Of a stretch of DNA of 64,000 nt, positions 44,545 through 54,619 are shown one piece after another. Origin of the DNA: Qipengyuania psychrotolerans. Lineage in GTDB: Bacteria > Pseudomonadota > Alphaproteobacteria > Sphingomonadales > Sphingomonadaceae. Both the position numbers and the translations under genes were made by a program. The DNA lies in assembly GCF_019711355.1 (NCBI RefSeq), contig NZ_CP081297.1, positions 1,550,001-1,614,000 of the forward strand. The letters are read 5' to 3'. The notes under the pieces were generated by a model. It saw only the letters and a list, made by a program, of their open reading frames with translations. It ran no database searches and was not told the origin of the DNA. The number at the start of each line of letters is the position of its first letter. The stretch's first letter is position 1.

Positions 44545-44566
44545 GAAATTCTCCGCATAAAAGACA

Positions 44567-44598
44567 ACAGGCCCGGCCCGCTATCGGGTCGGGCCTGT
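44567..44598 (-). promoter_or_regulatory. Long GC hairpin between acpP and fabF
   Basis: ACAGGCCCG-G-CCCG pairs with CGGG-T-CGGGCCTGT, a stem of 14 bp (one G-T pair) closing a 4-nt loop. On the minus strand it is followed by TTGTCTTTTATG, moderately U-rich. It is probably a partial terminator or 3' RNA stabiliser that lets acpP be expressed far above fabF. Confidence 0.7.
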
Positions 44599-44638
44599 CC
44601 GGTCCCGCTCTGGGCGGGAAACTGAGCCTTGGAGGGGA

Positions 44639-44875
44639 TTAGCCCTTATGCTCTTCGATGTACTTCGTGGCATCGCCGACGGTGGTGATCTTCTCAGCCG
44701 CATCATCGGGGATTTCGACGCCGAATTCTTCTTCGAACGCCATGACCAGCTCGACGATGTCGAGGCTGTCAGCGCCAAGATCATCGATGAAGCTGGCTTC
44801 TTGTGTCACCTTGTCGGCTTCAACGCCGAGGTGCTCAACAACAATCTTCTGCACGCGGTCGGCAGTATCGCTCAT
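44639..44875 (-). CDS. acpP: Acyl carrier protein
   Basis: A 78-aa acidic protein with the phosphopantetheine attachment Ser in the D-S-L motif ([11 protein letters not shown]). The N-terminus is [11 protein letters not shown]. The start at 44875 is the family one; the frame is open far upstream without similarity. It carries growing acyl chains for FabF and others. Confidence 0.97.
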   Translation of the reverse strand: MSDTADRVQKIVVEHLGVEADKVTQEASFIDDLGADSLDIVELVMAFEEEFGVEIPDDAAEKITTVGDATKYIEEHKG

Positions 44876-45024
44876 TTTTATCCCTCTCGAATTCCTGGGG
44901 GTTTGCAAATTGGGTTTCGCCCTAATGAACGGCGCGATGTAGCGCAAGGGGGGACAGTGTGTTAGTGACACGCACAACGGTTCGCCCACGATAAAACAAC
45001 GACTTCGTCGATAGGGAGAGAACC

Positions 45025-46995
45025 ATGAAACCTGCCCGTAGTATTTTTGCAGCCTTGCTGATCGCGACTGCACCGGTTGCCCTTTCAGCGCAGGATGCAG
45101 TCCCTCCTGAAAAGATGGCGGTCGGCTCGGGAGCGGAAATGAACCCGATCCCTGGCTGGACCAGCGCACAACGGGGCAGTGCTACGGTGTTTACCGCGCC
45201 AGAGGGTGACGCGACGATCGCGCTTCTTCCGGTGGAAACGGCGGCCGACGCAAGTGATGCGGTCAAATTGGCGTGGCAGCAGTTCGATCCAGCATTCAAC
45301 CGGGAGGTTCGGCTGGCACAGGATGGCAGTCCGCGTGACGGCTGGGACCAGATCACCAATATTTCCTACGAGATATCTCCGGCAGAAAAACTGGCCCTTG
45401 TCGGAGTGGCCTTGCGCAAGGGTGATGCTTGGACCGTTGTCCTGGTTAGAGGCGCGCAAGCTACGATGGCCAAACGCGGCGCGCAGATTTCACAGGCAGC
45501 CGGATCGCTCAGACCCTCCGGCTTCGAGAAAGAGACATTTGCGGGCAAGCAGGCCAATCCAATGACGCCTGAACGCATGGCTGAACTGAAGGGCTTCGTA
45601 GAATCCACGATGGAGAATGTCGGCGTGCCCGGCGTTGGCCTTGCCCTGATTGAAGACGGCAAGGTTATTTTTGAAGGCGGTCTGGGCGTTCGTGACCTCC
45701 AGACCGGGGAGGAAGTGGATAAAGACACCCGCTTCATGATCGCATCCAACACCAAGGGCATGGCGACATTGTTGCTGTCGACGCTGGTCGCAGAGGGGCG
45801 CCTGGACTGGAACAGGCCGGTGACGGACTATTACGCGGACTTCCGCCTGGGCAGCGATTCAACCACTTCCAAGACGTTGGTCAAACACCTCGTGTGCGCC
45901 TGCACCGGTCTCCCGCGCAAGGACATGGAGTGGATTTTCAATACCCCGCCCGGAACGCCGGCACGAAACACGTTCATGCAGCTTGCCGCAACCGAGCCGA
46001 CCACCGAATTCGGTGAGACATTCCAGTACAACAACCTCATGGCCTCGGCCGCCGGATTCCTTGGCGGTCATATCATCTACCCTGACATGGAATTGGGCGA
46101 GGCATTCGACCGTGCAATGGACGAGCGCGTTTTCGAACCTCTCGCGATGACCCGGACCACTTTCGACAATGCACTGGCAATGCAGGGCAATTGGGCGTTG
46201 CCGTATGATTACGACATCACCGACGAGCTGGTTCAGGCACCGATGGACCTGAACTACACCATCGAGCCTTACCGCCCCGCCGGTGCGGCCTGGTCGACGC
46301 CTCATGATATGGCGAGATACGTCATGAACGAGCTATCGGGCGGACTCTTGCCCAATGGCGAACGCTATATCGACGAGGATGCCTTGCTCGAACGGCGCAA
46401 GCACAACGTCAAGACGTCCGAAAATGCCTGGTATGGCATGGGTCTGTCGGATGACCGGAGCAACGGTATCTCGATCATCGGCCATGGCGGCAGCCTCGTC
46501 GGCTACAAGAGCAACTGGTTCGCAATTCCGGAAGCGGGGGCCGGTATCGTGATCCTCACCAACTCCGACACCGGCGGCCGTCTGGTCGGTGCAGTCCAGC
46601 GCAAGTGGCTGGAGATCCTGTATGACGGCCAAGACCGCGCTGCTGATGAGTTGGCAAATGGCCTGGCCCGCCGCGAGGAAGGCCGGTCCAAGTTCATAAG
46701 CGAACTGGAAACAGCTCCGGACGAAGAAATGATGGCGGAGCTCGCGGGTCGTTACACCAACGACGATCTCGGACCGCTGACCTTGGCGCGCAAAGGCGAC
46801 GCGTGGCATCTCCAGTCGACTTCGATCGGTTCAGAACTTGCCACCCGCAAGAATGAGGATGGATCGCAATCTTTGGTGATGACCGCGCCTGGCATGTTCG
46901 GCTCATCGATCCTCGTGTCGCAGCGTGATGGCGGGACAGTTCTGGTGCTTGACGATGGGCAGCATGAGTACGTGTTCACTCGCCTTCCGGGCTGA
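45025..46995 (+). CDS. Exported serine hydrolase (beta-lactamase family, two-domain), 656 aa
   Basis: A signal peptide ([20 protein letters not shown], cleavage near S-A-Q) is followed by an N-terminal domain of about 150 residues and a class C-like serine hydrolase domain with S-x-x-K at 241-244 (S-N-T-K), the tyrosine motif Y-N-N in F-Q-Y-N-N-L-M-A-S, and G-H-G-G-S-L-V-G-Y (KTG equivalent H-G-G). A beta-rich C-terminal extension follows. Periplasmic peptidase or esterase of the PBP4*/Pab87-like group; the substrate is unknown. Confidence 0.85.
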   Translation: MKPARSIFAALLIATAPVALSAQDAVPPEKMAVGSGAEMNPIPGWTSAQRGSATVFTAPEGDATIALLPVETAADASDAVKLAWQQFDPAFNREVRLAQDGSPRDGWDQITNISYEISPAEKLALVGVALRKGDAWTVVLVRGAQATMAKRGAQISQAAGSLRPSGFEKETFAGKQANPMTPERMAELKGFVESTMENVGVPGVGLALIEDGKVIFEGGLGVRDLQTGEEVDKDTRFMIASNTKGMATLLLSTLVAEGRLDWNRPVTDYYADFRLGSDSTTSKTLVKHLVCACTGLPRKDMEWIFNTPPGTPARNTFMQLAATEPTTEFGETFQYNNLMASAAGFLGGHIIYPDMELGEAFDRAMDERVFEPLAMTRTTFDNALAMQGNWALPYDYDITDELVQAPMDLNYTIEPYRPAGAAWSTPHDMARYVMNELSGGLLPNGERYIDEDALLERRKHNVKTSENAWYGMGLSDDRSNGISIIGHGGSLVGYKSNWFAIPEAGAGIVILTNSDTGGRLVGAVQRKWLEILYDGQDRAADELANGLARREEGRSKFISELETAPDEEMMAELAGRYTNDDLGPLTLARKGDAWHLQSTSIGSELATRKNEDGSQSLVMTAPGMFGSSILVSQRDGGTVLVLDDGQHEYVFTRLPG

Positions 46996-47020
46996 TCGGA
47001 GCCTTTAGAGCGACATACGG

Positions 47021-47054
47021 AAAGGTCCGGGCGAATTATCCCGGACCTTTTTCC
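47021..47054 (+). terminator. Intrinsic terminator after the serine hydrolase gene
   Basis: AAAGGTCCGGG pairs with CCCGGACCTTT (11 bp, 8-nt loop) and continues into TTCC, so the U-tract is TTTTTCC. It can act on the plus strand and, with AAA on the left, partly on the minus strand. Confidence 0.9.
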
Positions 47055-47104
47055 TATTATCCCCGTTGGTAGGTCATAACTCATTCAAAAAAGGTAATAA
47101 TGTT

Positions 47105-47536
47105 ATGACCAGCACCGTGTTCAAGAGCCTGACCGACACCGCTTTCGATTCTGTCGAAGGCTATCGTCAAGCAGCCGAAAAGGCCGACAGCCCGCAGCTC
47201 AAGCAGGCTCTCCAGCAGCGCTGCCAGCACCGCGAGCAGACGCTTCAGCAGATGAATGCCGAGCTGCAGCGCCAGGGTGACGAACTCGTAACCAAGGGCA
47301 CCATGGCCGGCGAAGCGCACCAGATGTGGGCGAGCATCACGAGCGCATTCGAAAACAACGATGAAGCCGCAGCGGAGCGCGTCGAAGAAGGCGAAGATTA
47401 CATCAAGGGCAAGTTCAAGTCAGCGCTCGACGACACCCAGATGGAAGCGCAGGAGCGCGCCATCGTGCAGCAGTGCTACGCTGAAATCTGCGAAGGCGAA
47501 CGGTTTGGCGACATGATCGAAAAGCAGTTCGATTGA
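47105..47536 (+). CDS. DUF2383 / PA2169 family four-helix-bundle protein
   Basis: A 143-aa all-helical acidic protein (start MTSTVFKSLTDTAFDSVEGY) that fits the PA2169-like DUF2383 family, ferritin-like bundles of unknown function linked to stress. Repeated E/Q/H (C-Q-H-R-E, E-A-H-Q-M-W, E-E-G-E-D-Y) could support metal binding, but this is not established. The start at 47105 has AAAAAAGG upstream; a TTG at 47066 is out of favour. It is insulated between two strong terminators and so probably has its own promoter in the 50 bp between them. Confidence 0.8.
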   Translation: MTSTVFKSLTDTAFDSVEGYRQAAEKADSPQLKQALQQRCQHREQTLQQMNAELQRQGDELVTKGTMAGEAHQMWASITSAFENNDEAAAERVEEGEDYIKGKFKSALDDTQMEAQERAIVQQCYAEICEGERFGDMIEKQFD

Positions 47537-47556
47537 TCCGCTAAAAAACTAATCGA

Positions 47557-47592
47557 GAAAAAGGGCGTGGAGTGATCCGCGCCCTTTTTTTA
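47557..47592. terminator. Bidirectional intrinsic terminator
   Basis: AGGGCG pairs with CGCCCT, with a possible further G-C, around a loop of about 10 nt, flanked by AAAAA left and TTTTTTT right. It ends the DUF2383 transcript and the convergent exported-protein transcript; the latter's stop lies within its right edge. Confidence 0.88.
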
Positions 47593-48573
47593 TGGTGCGC
47601 CGCTTTCACCGCGACCATCCGAAGCCAATGTTTCCTCAGCCAGCGCTTCGTCCGCAAAGTGGGCTGCCAGTTGCTGTTCGGCCAGCCGCGTGGCTGCGAT
47701 GCGGGTAATTCCGCCCCGTGAGCGCGCGTGACCAGCGTCGCTCTCCAGAACCTTGTTGTAATAGGCAACAGCCTGTTCGAAGTTGCCGTCCGCCTCGGAA
47801 CACAGCGCGATATTGAACAGCACCGACGCGTGCGCTGGGTATTCGGCTTCGAGTTCGCGGAACGTCATGCAGGCACCAATCGGGTCGTGTTCGACCAGTT
47901 TGATCGCTTGCTTGAATTGTTCGCGCCCTTCGCCCTTCATGCCTTCGCGGCGCTCCAGAATCCGCTGATCTGTGCGCACCTGCCGCGGTGCCAACTCACG
48001 GCGTAGATCGCTGACGGTCGATGAAAGCAGGCGTTCACCGATGCCGTCACTCGATGGCAAGGAATGCCTCGAACAATGGGTAACGCCATTCGTACGGTAA
48101 TCCGAGAACGCAAAAATCAGCTCGGCGTCATCAGCTTCGCGGATATGCAATTCGGGGGAAATGGACACGTCGAGGCGGTTGCACGGGATGACCTTGCGAA
48201 CGCGCTTGATGCATTTGTCGTCATCGTCGCGCTCCACGCACTTTTTCGTAATTTCGGGCTCGACCGAATAGATGGTCTGATCCCAGCCGAGCCGCCCACC
48301 GATCACGATGTCAGCATCGTCGCGGTCGAAACCGTTCCTTATTTCGAACAGCGGCTGACCGTCGACATTGGCACTTGCCAGTGAAGCGATCATGCGCGCG
48401 CGGAAATCGTCTCCGCCAAGGCCAAGGAAGGGTTCGACCGCGATAGTGCGCACTCCGATGAGCGCTTCACTACCGGCGGGTTCGATGCTTTCGATGGACA
48501 GGGTCTCCGCGACGACAGGCGCGGCTGCCAAAAGCGCGAGTGCAGCGATCGGAAATGCCAATGCGGACTTCAT
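47590..48573 (-). CDS. Exported hypothetical protein with C-terminal TPR-like repeats, 327 aa
   Basis: A signal peptide (MKSALAFPIAALALLAAAPV, cleavage near V-V-A-E) is followed by an N-domain that resembles CsgG-like fold starts (I-A-V-E-P-F-L-G) and contains a Cys-rich loop (K-K-C-V-E-R-D-D-D-D-K-C). The C-terminal region has at least one TPR-like unit (A-S-V-L-F-N-I-A-L-C-S-E-A-D-G-N-F-E-Q-A). Periplasmic, function unknown. It converges with the DUF2383 gene on a shared terminator. Confidence 0.78.
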   Translation of the reverse strand: MKSALAFPIAALALLAAAPVVAETLSIESIEPAGSEALIGVRTIAVEPFLGLGGDDFRARMIASLASANVDGQPLFEIRNGFDRDDADIVIGGRLGWDQTIYSVEPEITKKCVERDDDDKCIKRVRKVIPCNRLDVSISPELHIREADDAELIFAFSDYRTNGVTHCSRHSLPSSDGIGERLLSSTVSDLRRELAPRQVRTDQRILERREGMKGEGREQFKQAIKLVEHDPIGACMTFRELEAEYPAHASVLFNIALCSEADGNFEQAVAYYNKVLESDAGHARSRGGITRIAATRLAEQQLAAHFADEALAEETLASDGRGESGAP

Positions 48574-48659
48574 GATAACCCCCTTGATCTGGGGTCACTT
48601 GTATTTTCGTCAGTCTAAACGAGGCATGAAGCCGCTTGGCAGTATCCAGTCATCAACTC

Positions 48660-50480
48660 TTACGCGTCTCCGGCATGGTCCACACGCGTTGATTCCGCGC
48701 CTTCGGGCTTGGGCGCATCCACGGTGCGAATGTGAACATCGCGTAGCTGGCGCGGGCTGACGAGATTGGGCGCACCCATCATCAGGTCCTGTGCCTTCTG
48801 GTTTAGCGGGAAAGCGATCACTTCGCGAATGTTCGGCTCGTCGGCCAGCAGCATCACGATGCGGTCGATGCCCGGTGCAGACCCGCCGTGCGGCGGTGCG
48901 CCCAGCTTGAACGCTTCAATCATGCCGCTGAAGTTTTCGTCCACGTCGGCCTGCGAGTATCCGGCCAGTTCGAACGCCTTGTACATGATGTCCGGACGAT
49001 GATTACGGATGGCACCGCTGGACAACTCGTACCCGTTGCAGACGATGTCGTACTGCCAAGCAAGAATATCGAGCGGGTCCTGCGTTTCCAGCGCTTCCAT
49101 CTCGCCCTGCGGCATCGAGAAGGGGTTGTGGCTGAAATCGACCTTTTTGAGCTCTTCGTCATATTCGAACATCGGGAAGTCGACGATCCAGCAGAACTTG
49201 AAGCAACCTTCTTCGATCAGTTCGAGCACTTCGCCAACGCGGGTACGTGCGGCACCTGCCAGCTTGGCGGCGTCCTTTTCCTTGCCAGCGGCAAAGAACA
49301 GACCGTCGTTTTCGCCCAGGCCCAGTTCGGCATAAAGCTTTTCCATGCCTTCCGTGCCGTGGTTCTTGGCAATCGGACCGCCGAACTCGCCGCCCTTGCG
49401 AGTGACATAGCCAAGGCCAGCGAAGCCTTCGCGGCGCGCCCAGTCGTTCATTTCGTCGAAGAACTTGCGGCTCTTCTCGTTGGTGTTCGGAGCCGGAATG
49501 ACGCGTACACGTCCGCCGCCGCCGACGATCTTCTCGAACAGGCCGAAACCGCTCGTTTCGAAATGATGGGTCACGTCCGAAATGATCAGCGGGTTGCGCA
49601 GGTCAGGCTTGTCGGTGCCGTATTTAAGCATCGATTCGGCATATGGAATGCGTGGGAATTCACCAGCCGGGGTCACGGTCTTGCCGCCGGAAAACTCTTC
49701 GAACACGCCCGCGAGAACCGGCTCGATTGCCTGGAAGACGTCTTCCTGCGTCACGAAGCTCATTTCGAAGTCGAGCTGGTAGAATTCGGGCGAACGATCT
49801 GCGCGCAGGTCTTCGTCGCGGAAACAGGGCGCGATCTGGAAGTAGCGGTCGAAACCGGCGACCATCAACAGCTGCTTGAACATCTGCGGTGCCTGCGGAA
49901 GGGCATAGAACCGGCCCGGATGCAGGCGGCTGGGCACGAGGTAATCGCGCGCGCCTTCGGGGCTGGATGCGCCAAGGATCGGCGTCTGAAATTCGGAGAA
50001 GCCCTGCGCCGTCATGCGCTGACGCAGCGAAGTGATCACGCGGTTGCGCAGCATGATGTTGTTGTGAACCCGCTCGCGGCGCAGATCCACGAAGCGGTAC
50101 TTCAGGCGGGTTTCCTCCGGATAATCTTCCGCCTGGTTCACGATCAGCGGCAAATCTTCTGCCCGGCTCTGGACGGTGATCGAGCGGGCGAACACTTCGA
50201 TTTCGCCGGTCGGCAGGTTCTTGTTCACCGCCACATCGTCGCGCGCCTTAACATCGCCGTCGATAGTGATGACCGATTCCAGCTTCAGCCGTTCCAGCAC
50301 CGGCAGAGCTTCGCTGTCGCTGTCGGCAACGATCTGGGTGATGCCATAATGGTCACGCAGGTCGACGAAGAGCACGCCGCCGTGGTCTCGCTTATTGTGC
50401 ACCCAGCCCGACAGACGGACTGTTTCGCCGACATTTGTCTTGGCCAGCTGTGCGCAGTTGTGGGTACGATAGGCGTGCAT
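48660..50480 (-). CDS. aspS: Aspartyl-tRNA synthetase
   Basis: A 606-aa class II synthetase. It has the N-terminal OB anticodon domain ([14 protein letters not shown]), motif 2 [14 protein letters not shown], the bacterial GAD insertion, and motif 3 [10 protein letters not shown]. In many alphaproteobacteria lacking AsnRS this enzyme is non-discriminating and also charges tRNA-Asn with Asp for the GatCAB route; which is true here is not visible. It is divergent from rnd. Confidence 0.97.
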   Translation of the reverse strand: MHAYRTHNCAQLAKTNVGETVRLSGWVHNKRDHGGVLFVDLRDHYGITQIVADSDSEALPVLERLKLESVITIDGDVKARDDVAVNKNLPTGEIEVFARSITVQSRAEDLPLIVNQAEDYPEETRLKYRFVDLRRERVHNNIMLRNRVITSLRQRMTAQGFSEFQTPILGASSPEGARDYLVPSRLHPGRFYALPQAPQMFKQLLMVAGFDRYFQIAPCFRDEDLRADRSPEFYQLDFEMSFVTQEDVFQAIEPVLAGVFEEFSGGKTVTPAGEFPRIPYAESMLKYGTDKPDLRNPLIISDVTHHFETSGFGLFEKIVGGGGRVRVIPAPNTNEKSRKFFDEMNDWARREGFAGLGYVTRKGGEFGGPIAKNHGTEGMEKLYAELGLGENDGLFFAAGKEKDAAKLAGAARTRVGEVLELIEEGCFKFCWIVDFPMFEYDEELKKVDFSHNPFSMPQGEMEALETQDPLDILAWQYDIVCNGYELSSGAIRNHRPDIMYKAFELAGYSQADVDENFSGMIEAFKLGAPPHGGSAPGIDRIVMLLADEPNIREVIAFPLNQKAQDLMMGAPNLVSPRQLRDVHIRTVDAPKPEGAESTRVDHAGDA

Positions 50481-50633
50481 CTAAAATCTTTCCATTTTCG
50501 GAGTTATACCGCTAGGGGCGCGAGCGCCGCGCTCCTCTAGCAGGAATCGCGCGCGCTAACAGGGCAAGGGCGGATTTTTGTCAAGTCCAACCGGGCCGAG
50601 AGCGGTACTCCGCTCAGGATAAGAAAAGATACG

Positions 50634-51836
50634 ATGAAAATACATGATCTGATTACCACTTCCGATGCGCTGGCCCATCTATGCGAGCGCCTTGCGAAAA
50701 GCGACTTCGTCACCGTCGATACCGAATTCATGCGTGAGAACACGTACTGGCCGGAACTGTGCCTCATCCAGATCGCGAATGAGGAAGAAGCTGCGGCCAT
50801 TGATCCGCTGGCGAGCGGGATCGACCTGGGCCCGCTCTGGGACCTCATGTGCGACAACGAGGATGTCCTGAAGGTCTTCCACGCTGGCGGGCAAGATGTT
50901 GAAATTGTCTACAATTTCACCGGCAAGACGCCCCACCCCATCTTCGATACGCAAATCGCGATGATGGCGATCAGCCAGTCGGAGCAGATTGGATATGCCA
51001 ATCTGGTCGAAAGCTGGCTCGGCTTCACGGTCGACAAGGGAGCGCGCTTCACCGACTGGAGCCGCCGCCCCCTGACCGACCGACAGATCGAATATGCCAT
51101 CGGCGATGTCACGCATCTGTCGGAAATCTTTCCCAAGATACTCAAGAAGCTGATCAAGACCGATCGCGGCGGCTGGCTTAATGCGGAAATGGAAAAGCTC
51201 GCCAATCCGGCCAATTACGCGAATGACGCGGACCTTGCGTGGAAGCGGATTCGTTCTTCCGGCCGCAATCCTGCCGTTCTGGGCCGTCTGAAAGCGCTCG
51301 CCGCATGGCGCGAAGGCGAAGCGCAGCACAAGAACATTCCGCGCGGCCGAATCATGCGCGACGAAACTCTGGCGGATATTGCCAGCCATCCGCCCAAGAA
51401 ACAGGCCGACCTCACCAAGGTTCGCGGCCTGTCCAATGCGTGGCGTGACAATGACATAGGCAAACGGCTGCTGAAGGTGCTCGACAAGGCAGAGCCGCTG
51501 CCAAAGGACGAAATGCCCGACAAGCCCAAGCGCGGCGCACCGCTGGGCAAGGAAGGCGCATTGGTCGCCGACCTGCTCAAGCTGCTCCTCAAGATCCGGG
51601 CCCGCGAGATCGACGTTGCAGCCCGCCTCCTGACCCGTTCCGACGAGATGGAAGCGCTGGCTGCCGGCGTGCGCAAGCTGCCGATCCTCGAGGGTTGGCG
51701 CTACGAAGTCTTCGGCAAGGACGCGCTCGAACTCGTCGAGGGCCGCCTCGCCTTCGCGGTCAAGGACGGCAAGCTGCTGATGACCCACATCGACGACATG
51801 GAGAGCGAACTGAGCGACGCGCAGGCCGCAGAGTGA
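50634..51836 (+). CDS. rnd: Ribonuclease D
   Basis: A 400-aa 3'-5' exonuclease for tRNA 3' processing. The DEDDy motifs are seen: D-T-E-F-M (Exo I), H-A-G-G-Q-D (Exo II), and Y-A-I-G-D-V (Exo III); the HRDC domain (about 205-290) follows. The start follows a purine-rich GGATAAGAAAAGA. Its TGA overlaps a GTG start of oxyR by 4 nt, so both are on one transcript. Confidence 0.95.
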   Translation: MKIHDLITTSDALAHLCERLAKSDFVTVDTEFMRENTYWPELCLIQIANEEEAAAIDPLASGIDLGPLWDLMCDNEDVLKVFHAGGQDVEIVYNFTGKTPHPIFDTQIAMMAISQSEQIGYANLVESWLGFTVDKGARFTDWSRRPLTDRQIEYAIGDVTHLSEIFPKILKKLIKTDRGGWLNAEMEKLANPANYANDADLAWKRIRSSGRNPAVLGRLKALAAWREGEAQHKNIPRGRIMRDETLADIASHPPKKQADLTKVRGLSNAWRDNDIGKRLLKVLDKAEPLPKDEMPDKPKRGAPLGKEGALVADLLKLLLKIRAREIDVAARLLTRSDEMEALAAGVRKLPILEGWRYEVFGKDALELVEGRLAFAVKDGKLLMTHIDDMESELSDAQAAE

Positions 51837-52729
51837 GCACTTACCTCCCCACGCTCAAGCAACTTCAATATCTCGTTGCGCTTCATGAACATGGTCACTT
51901 CGGCCGTGCGGCAGAGGCGAGCTTTGTGTCCCAGTCAACGCTGTCGGCAGGCATTCGCGAGTTGGAATCGCTCCTCGGCGTGACCTTGGTCGAACGCAGC
52001 CGCCGCGTCGTGCGATTTACGGCGCTGGGCAATCAGGTGGTCGAAAAAGCGCACCGCATCCTGCGTGAGGCAGAAGAGCTTTCCGATCTGGTCCAAGCCG
52101 CAGGTAAACCGCTTGTCGGCCAATTGCGGATGAGCGTGATACCCACAATCGCGCCCTTCATGCTGCCGCGTTTCTTGCCGCGCTTGCGCAAGGAACGCCC
52201 CGATCTTGAACTGTTCCTGCGGGAAGAGACGAGCCAGGATGCCGTCGAATCGCTCCAGCATGGACGGGTCGATTGCGTGCTGCTTGCCCTGCCCTTTGCC
52301 ACTGGCGAGGTAGAGCAAGCGCATATTGCGGACGATCCGCTCTATGTTGCCTTTCCCAAGGACGATCCGCGCGATCCGCCCGCAACGATCTCCGCTGACA
52401 TGATAGACGAAGGCCGTCTGCTGCTGCTCGAAGACGGTCATTGCCTCAAAGAACACACCTTGGCTGCGTGCAACCGGCCTGAACTGCGCGGCAGCGCGAC
52501 CATGATCGGCACCAGCCTGCACACGCTGGTCCAGATGGTCGACAATGGCCTTGGTCTGACGATGCTGCCGGAAATGGCGGTGAAAGCAGGTATATTGAAC
52601 GGCACCGAAGTGGTTTCCCGCCCGCTAAAAAGCAAAGCGGCCAGCCGCGAAATAGCGCTCATCTGGCGCAAGAATTCCCCGCGCCGGGACGACTTCGAAT
52701 TGTTGGCTGAAGAACTGCGCGCCGGTTAG
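51833..52729 (+). CDS. oxyR: OxyR, LysR-type peroxide regulator
   Basis: A 298-aa LysR-type regulator. The N-terminal HTH is L-K-Q-L-Q-Y-L-V-A-L-x-E-H-G-H-F-G-R-A-A (residues 8-27). The redox pair G-H-C204-L-K-E-H-T-L-A-A-C213 has the same spacing as Cys199/Cys208 of E. coli OxyR, so it can form the peroxide-induced disulfide. The GTG start overlaps the rnd TGA. The peroxide response is therefore tied to RNase D expression, at least transcriptionally. Confidence 0.93.
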   Translation: MSTYLPTLKQLQYLVALHEHGHFGRAAEASFVSQSTLSAGIRELESLLGVTLVERSRRVVRFTALGNQVVEKAHRILREAEELSDLVQAAGKPLVGQLRMSVIPTIAPFMLPRFLPRLRKERPDLELFLREETSQDAVESLQHGRVDCVLLALPFATGEVEQAHIADDPLYVAFPKDDPRDPPATISADMIDEGRLLLLEDGHCLKEHTLAACNRPELRGSATMIGTSLHTLVQMVDNGLGLTMLPEMAVKAGILNGTEVVSRPLKSKAASREIALIWRKNSPRRDDFELLAEELRAG

Positions 52730-52995
52730 GCAGCGAGCGGTTCGCTGTCCTGTTTCGCTTTCGATTTCAGGACTTTGTCGAGCTTTTTTACGGCAAACAT
52801 CGGCACGATCACACTCAGCGCTATACCCCCAAGCGAGCAGAACGCGAGCCATATTGCCATGGCAGTTCCGCCGGACAGATACAGGCCATAAAGCACTGGC
52901 ACCGCGAGGACGAGCCCGCGGATCTCGTTGAAGATGATCGCCACAGCGCCAATCTTGAGCAGCGCAGCCAGAGCTAGATGTAGTGTTGCACTCAT
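52726..52995 (-). CDS. Small membrane protein, 89 aa
   Basis: The protein (MSATLHLALAALLKIGAVAI at the start) has about three hydrophobic segments (roughly residues 6-20, 25-43, 47-68) and a charged tail K-K-L-D-K-V-L-K-S-K-A-K. No family is recognised. Its stop overlaps the oxyR stop convergently. The start at 52995 is chosen because the upstream frame extension lacks similarity, but no clear ribosome-binding site is seen. Confidence 0.65.
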   Translation of the reverse strand: MSATLHLALAALLKIGAVAIIFNEIRGLVLAVPVLYGLYLSGGTAMAIWLAFCSLGGIALSVIVPMFAVKKLDKVLKSKAKQDSEPLAA

Positions 52996-53152
52996 GTGAG
53001 CGGTTCTAATCGCCGATGGTAAAGGAACCGTTGACCACGCGTCTGGCAATCCCGCGCAGCCCAAACTAAAGGTGGAGCGGTCTGGTCATCGCCAATCAAG
53101 ATGACCTCTGGGGAATCATGCGGGTAAGCAAACAGACAGTCGCGGCCGATCG

Positions 53153-54619
53153 ATGAGCGGAGAAGCTGGGAAACCGCGCGGCGTTTACCGCGGCGCCGCT
53201 GTCGCGGTTGGGCTGACCTGGGTCCTGCGCGCTATCGGCCTGGTATCGGTCTTTATTCTCGCGCGCCTGCTGACGCCGTCGGACTTCGGTGTCGTGGGCC
53301 TTGCCATGACCGCTGTCGCCCTCGTCGAGACATTTTCCTATCTCGGCATGAAGCAGGCCCTGCTCCGGATGGATCGTCTCGAGCGGGATTATTACGACAC
53401 CGCCTGGACCATACAGATCGTGATGTTCGCGCTGCTCGCGCTGGTATTGTTTGCGATTGCTGGTCCGGCGGCAGCGTTTTTCGCCGAACCGCGCGTCGAG
53501 CCGGTGATCTATGCGCTTTCTTTGCGCTTCCTGATGCTTGGACTGATGAATATCGGCGTGGTCGAGTTCGAACGCGATTTCGCCTTCGGGCGCGATCTGA
53601 AAATGAAGGGGACGGCGCGTATCGTCTCCTTCTTCGTTACGGTCGGCCTTGCCCTGTGGCTGCGTTCCTATTGGGCGCTGGTTGCCGGAATGATCGTACA
53701 ATCGCTGCTGCTGACGATCCTTTCGTACACGATGCAGCCTTACCGGCCGCGCCTGTCGCTCGCCCGCCGGGCAGAATTGCTCGGGGTTTCACTGTGGATT
53801 TTCGTCGGCGTCGTAGCGCAGACAATCTACAGTCAGGTCGAGCGGATCGTGATTGGCCGGACCGCCGACACCGGCACTGTCGGCGCTTTTTCGGTCAGCA
53901 AGGATGTTTCCAACATCCTGACGCAGGAAATTGCCATGGCGCTTAACCGCGTCACCTTCGTAACTACCGCGCGCAGCGGCGCATTCTCAGAGCAAGGTGA
54001 ACGCATAAGCAGGTCACTTGGCGGATATGCGATGATGGCTGCTCCGATGGGCCTGGGGCTCGCCGCGGTCGCCGAATTCTTCATCCGCGTCTTTCTCGGG
54101 GATCAATGGGGTGCCGCGGTGCCGCTTGTCGCACCCATCGCGGTCGCAACCGCTCTCATGGCAGTGTTCCGCTTAATCGCCTCATCTCTGCAGGCCGGCG
54201 GGCACGAGCGCGCTTCCGGGCTAGTGTCACTTGCCGGGTTGGCCGGGATGCTTGCGGCGGTCATTGCGGTAGCTGACGCAGGTGGCTCACCTCTCCGGAT
54301 CGCGCAAACCGGCCTCGGCGTGAGCATCGCGACCTTGCTGCTGGGTCTGTTCGTGATGGCGTATTATGCGCGCCACAGCATCGTCCAGTTCGTGGTCGCC
54401 GTCGTCAGGCCATTCTTTGCCGCAACGATCATGTATTTCGCCGTTCGCGCTCTACCGGGTCTGTCGCCCTCGCCCCTGCTCGAACTGGTCTGGCGTGCGA
54501 CAGTCGGCGCGGCACTTTATGGCGTAATGCTGTGGGTGTTGTGGTTTGTGTCAGGTCGCCCGAAATCGAGCGAGAGCGAACTGTTTCGTGTGGCGCGAAA
54601 ATTTGCGCGCCTTGGCTAG
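53153..54619 (+). CDS. Oligosaccharide flippase (Wzx / polysaccharide biosynthesis family)
   Basis: A 488-aa protein with 12-14 predicted TM helices of the MATE-like Wzx/PST exporter fold. It begins in family style (G-L-T-W-V-L-R-A-I-G-L-V-S, A-R-L-L-T-P-S-D-F-G-V-V-G, then Y-L-G-M-K-Q-A-L). It would move lipid-linked polysaccharide repeat units across the inner membrane. No glycosyltransferase or polymerase gene is nearby, so the substrate cannot be stated. It overlaps pgsA by 4 nt convergently. Confidence 0.88.
   Translation: MSGEAGKPRGVYRGAAVAVGLTWVLRAIGLVSVFILARLLTPSDFGVVGLAMTAVALVETFSYLGMKQALLRMDRLERDYYDTAWTIQIVMFALLALVLFAIAGPAAAFFAEPRVEPVIYALSLRFLMLGLMNIGVVEFERDFAFGRDLKMKGTARIVSFFVTVGLALWLRSYWALVAGMIVQSLLLTILSYTMQPYRPRLSLARRAELLGVSLWIFVGVVAQTIYSQVERIVIGRTADTGTVGAFSVSKDVSNILTQEIAMALNRVTFVTTARSGAFSEQGERISRSLGGYAMMAAPMGLGLAAVAEFFIRVFLGDQWGAAVPLVAPIAVATALMAVFRLIASSLQAGGHERASGLVSLAGLAGMLAAVIAVADAGGSPLRIAQTGLGVSIATLLLGLFVMAYYARHSIVQFVVAVVRPFFAATIMYFAVRALPGLSPSPLLELVWRATVGAALYGVMLWVLWFVSGRPKSSESELFRVARKFARLG

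Noticed and set aside
48888..50540. A 550-codon open frame antisense to aspS.
   Set aside because: It is the mirror of a real aspS whose motifs are complete; long antisense frames are expected in high-GC DNA with third-position G/C bias.
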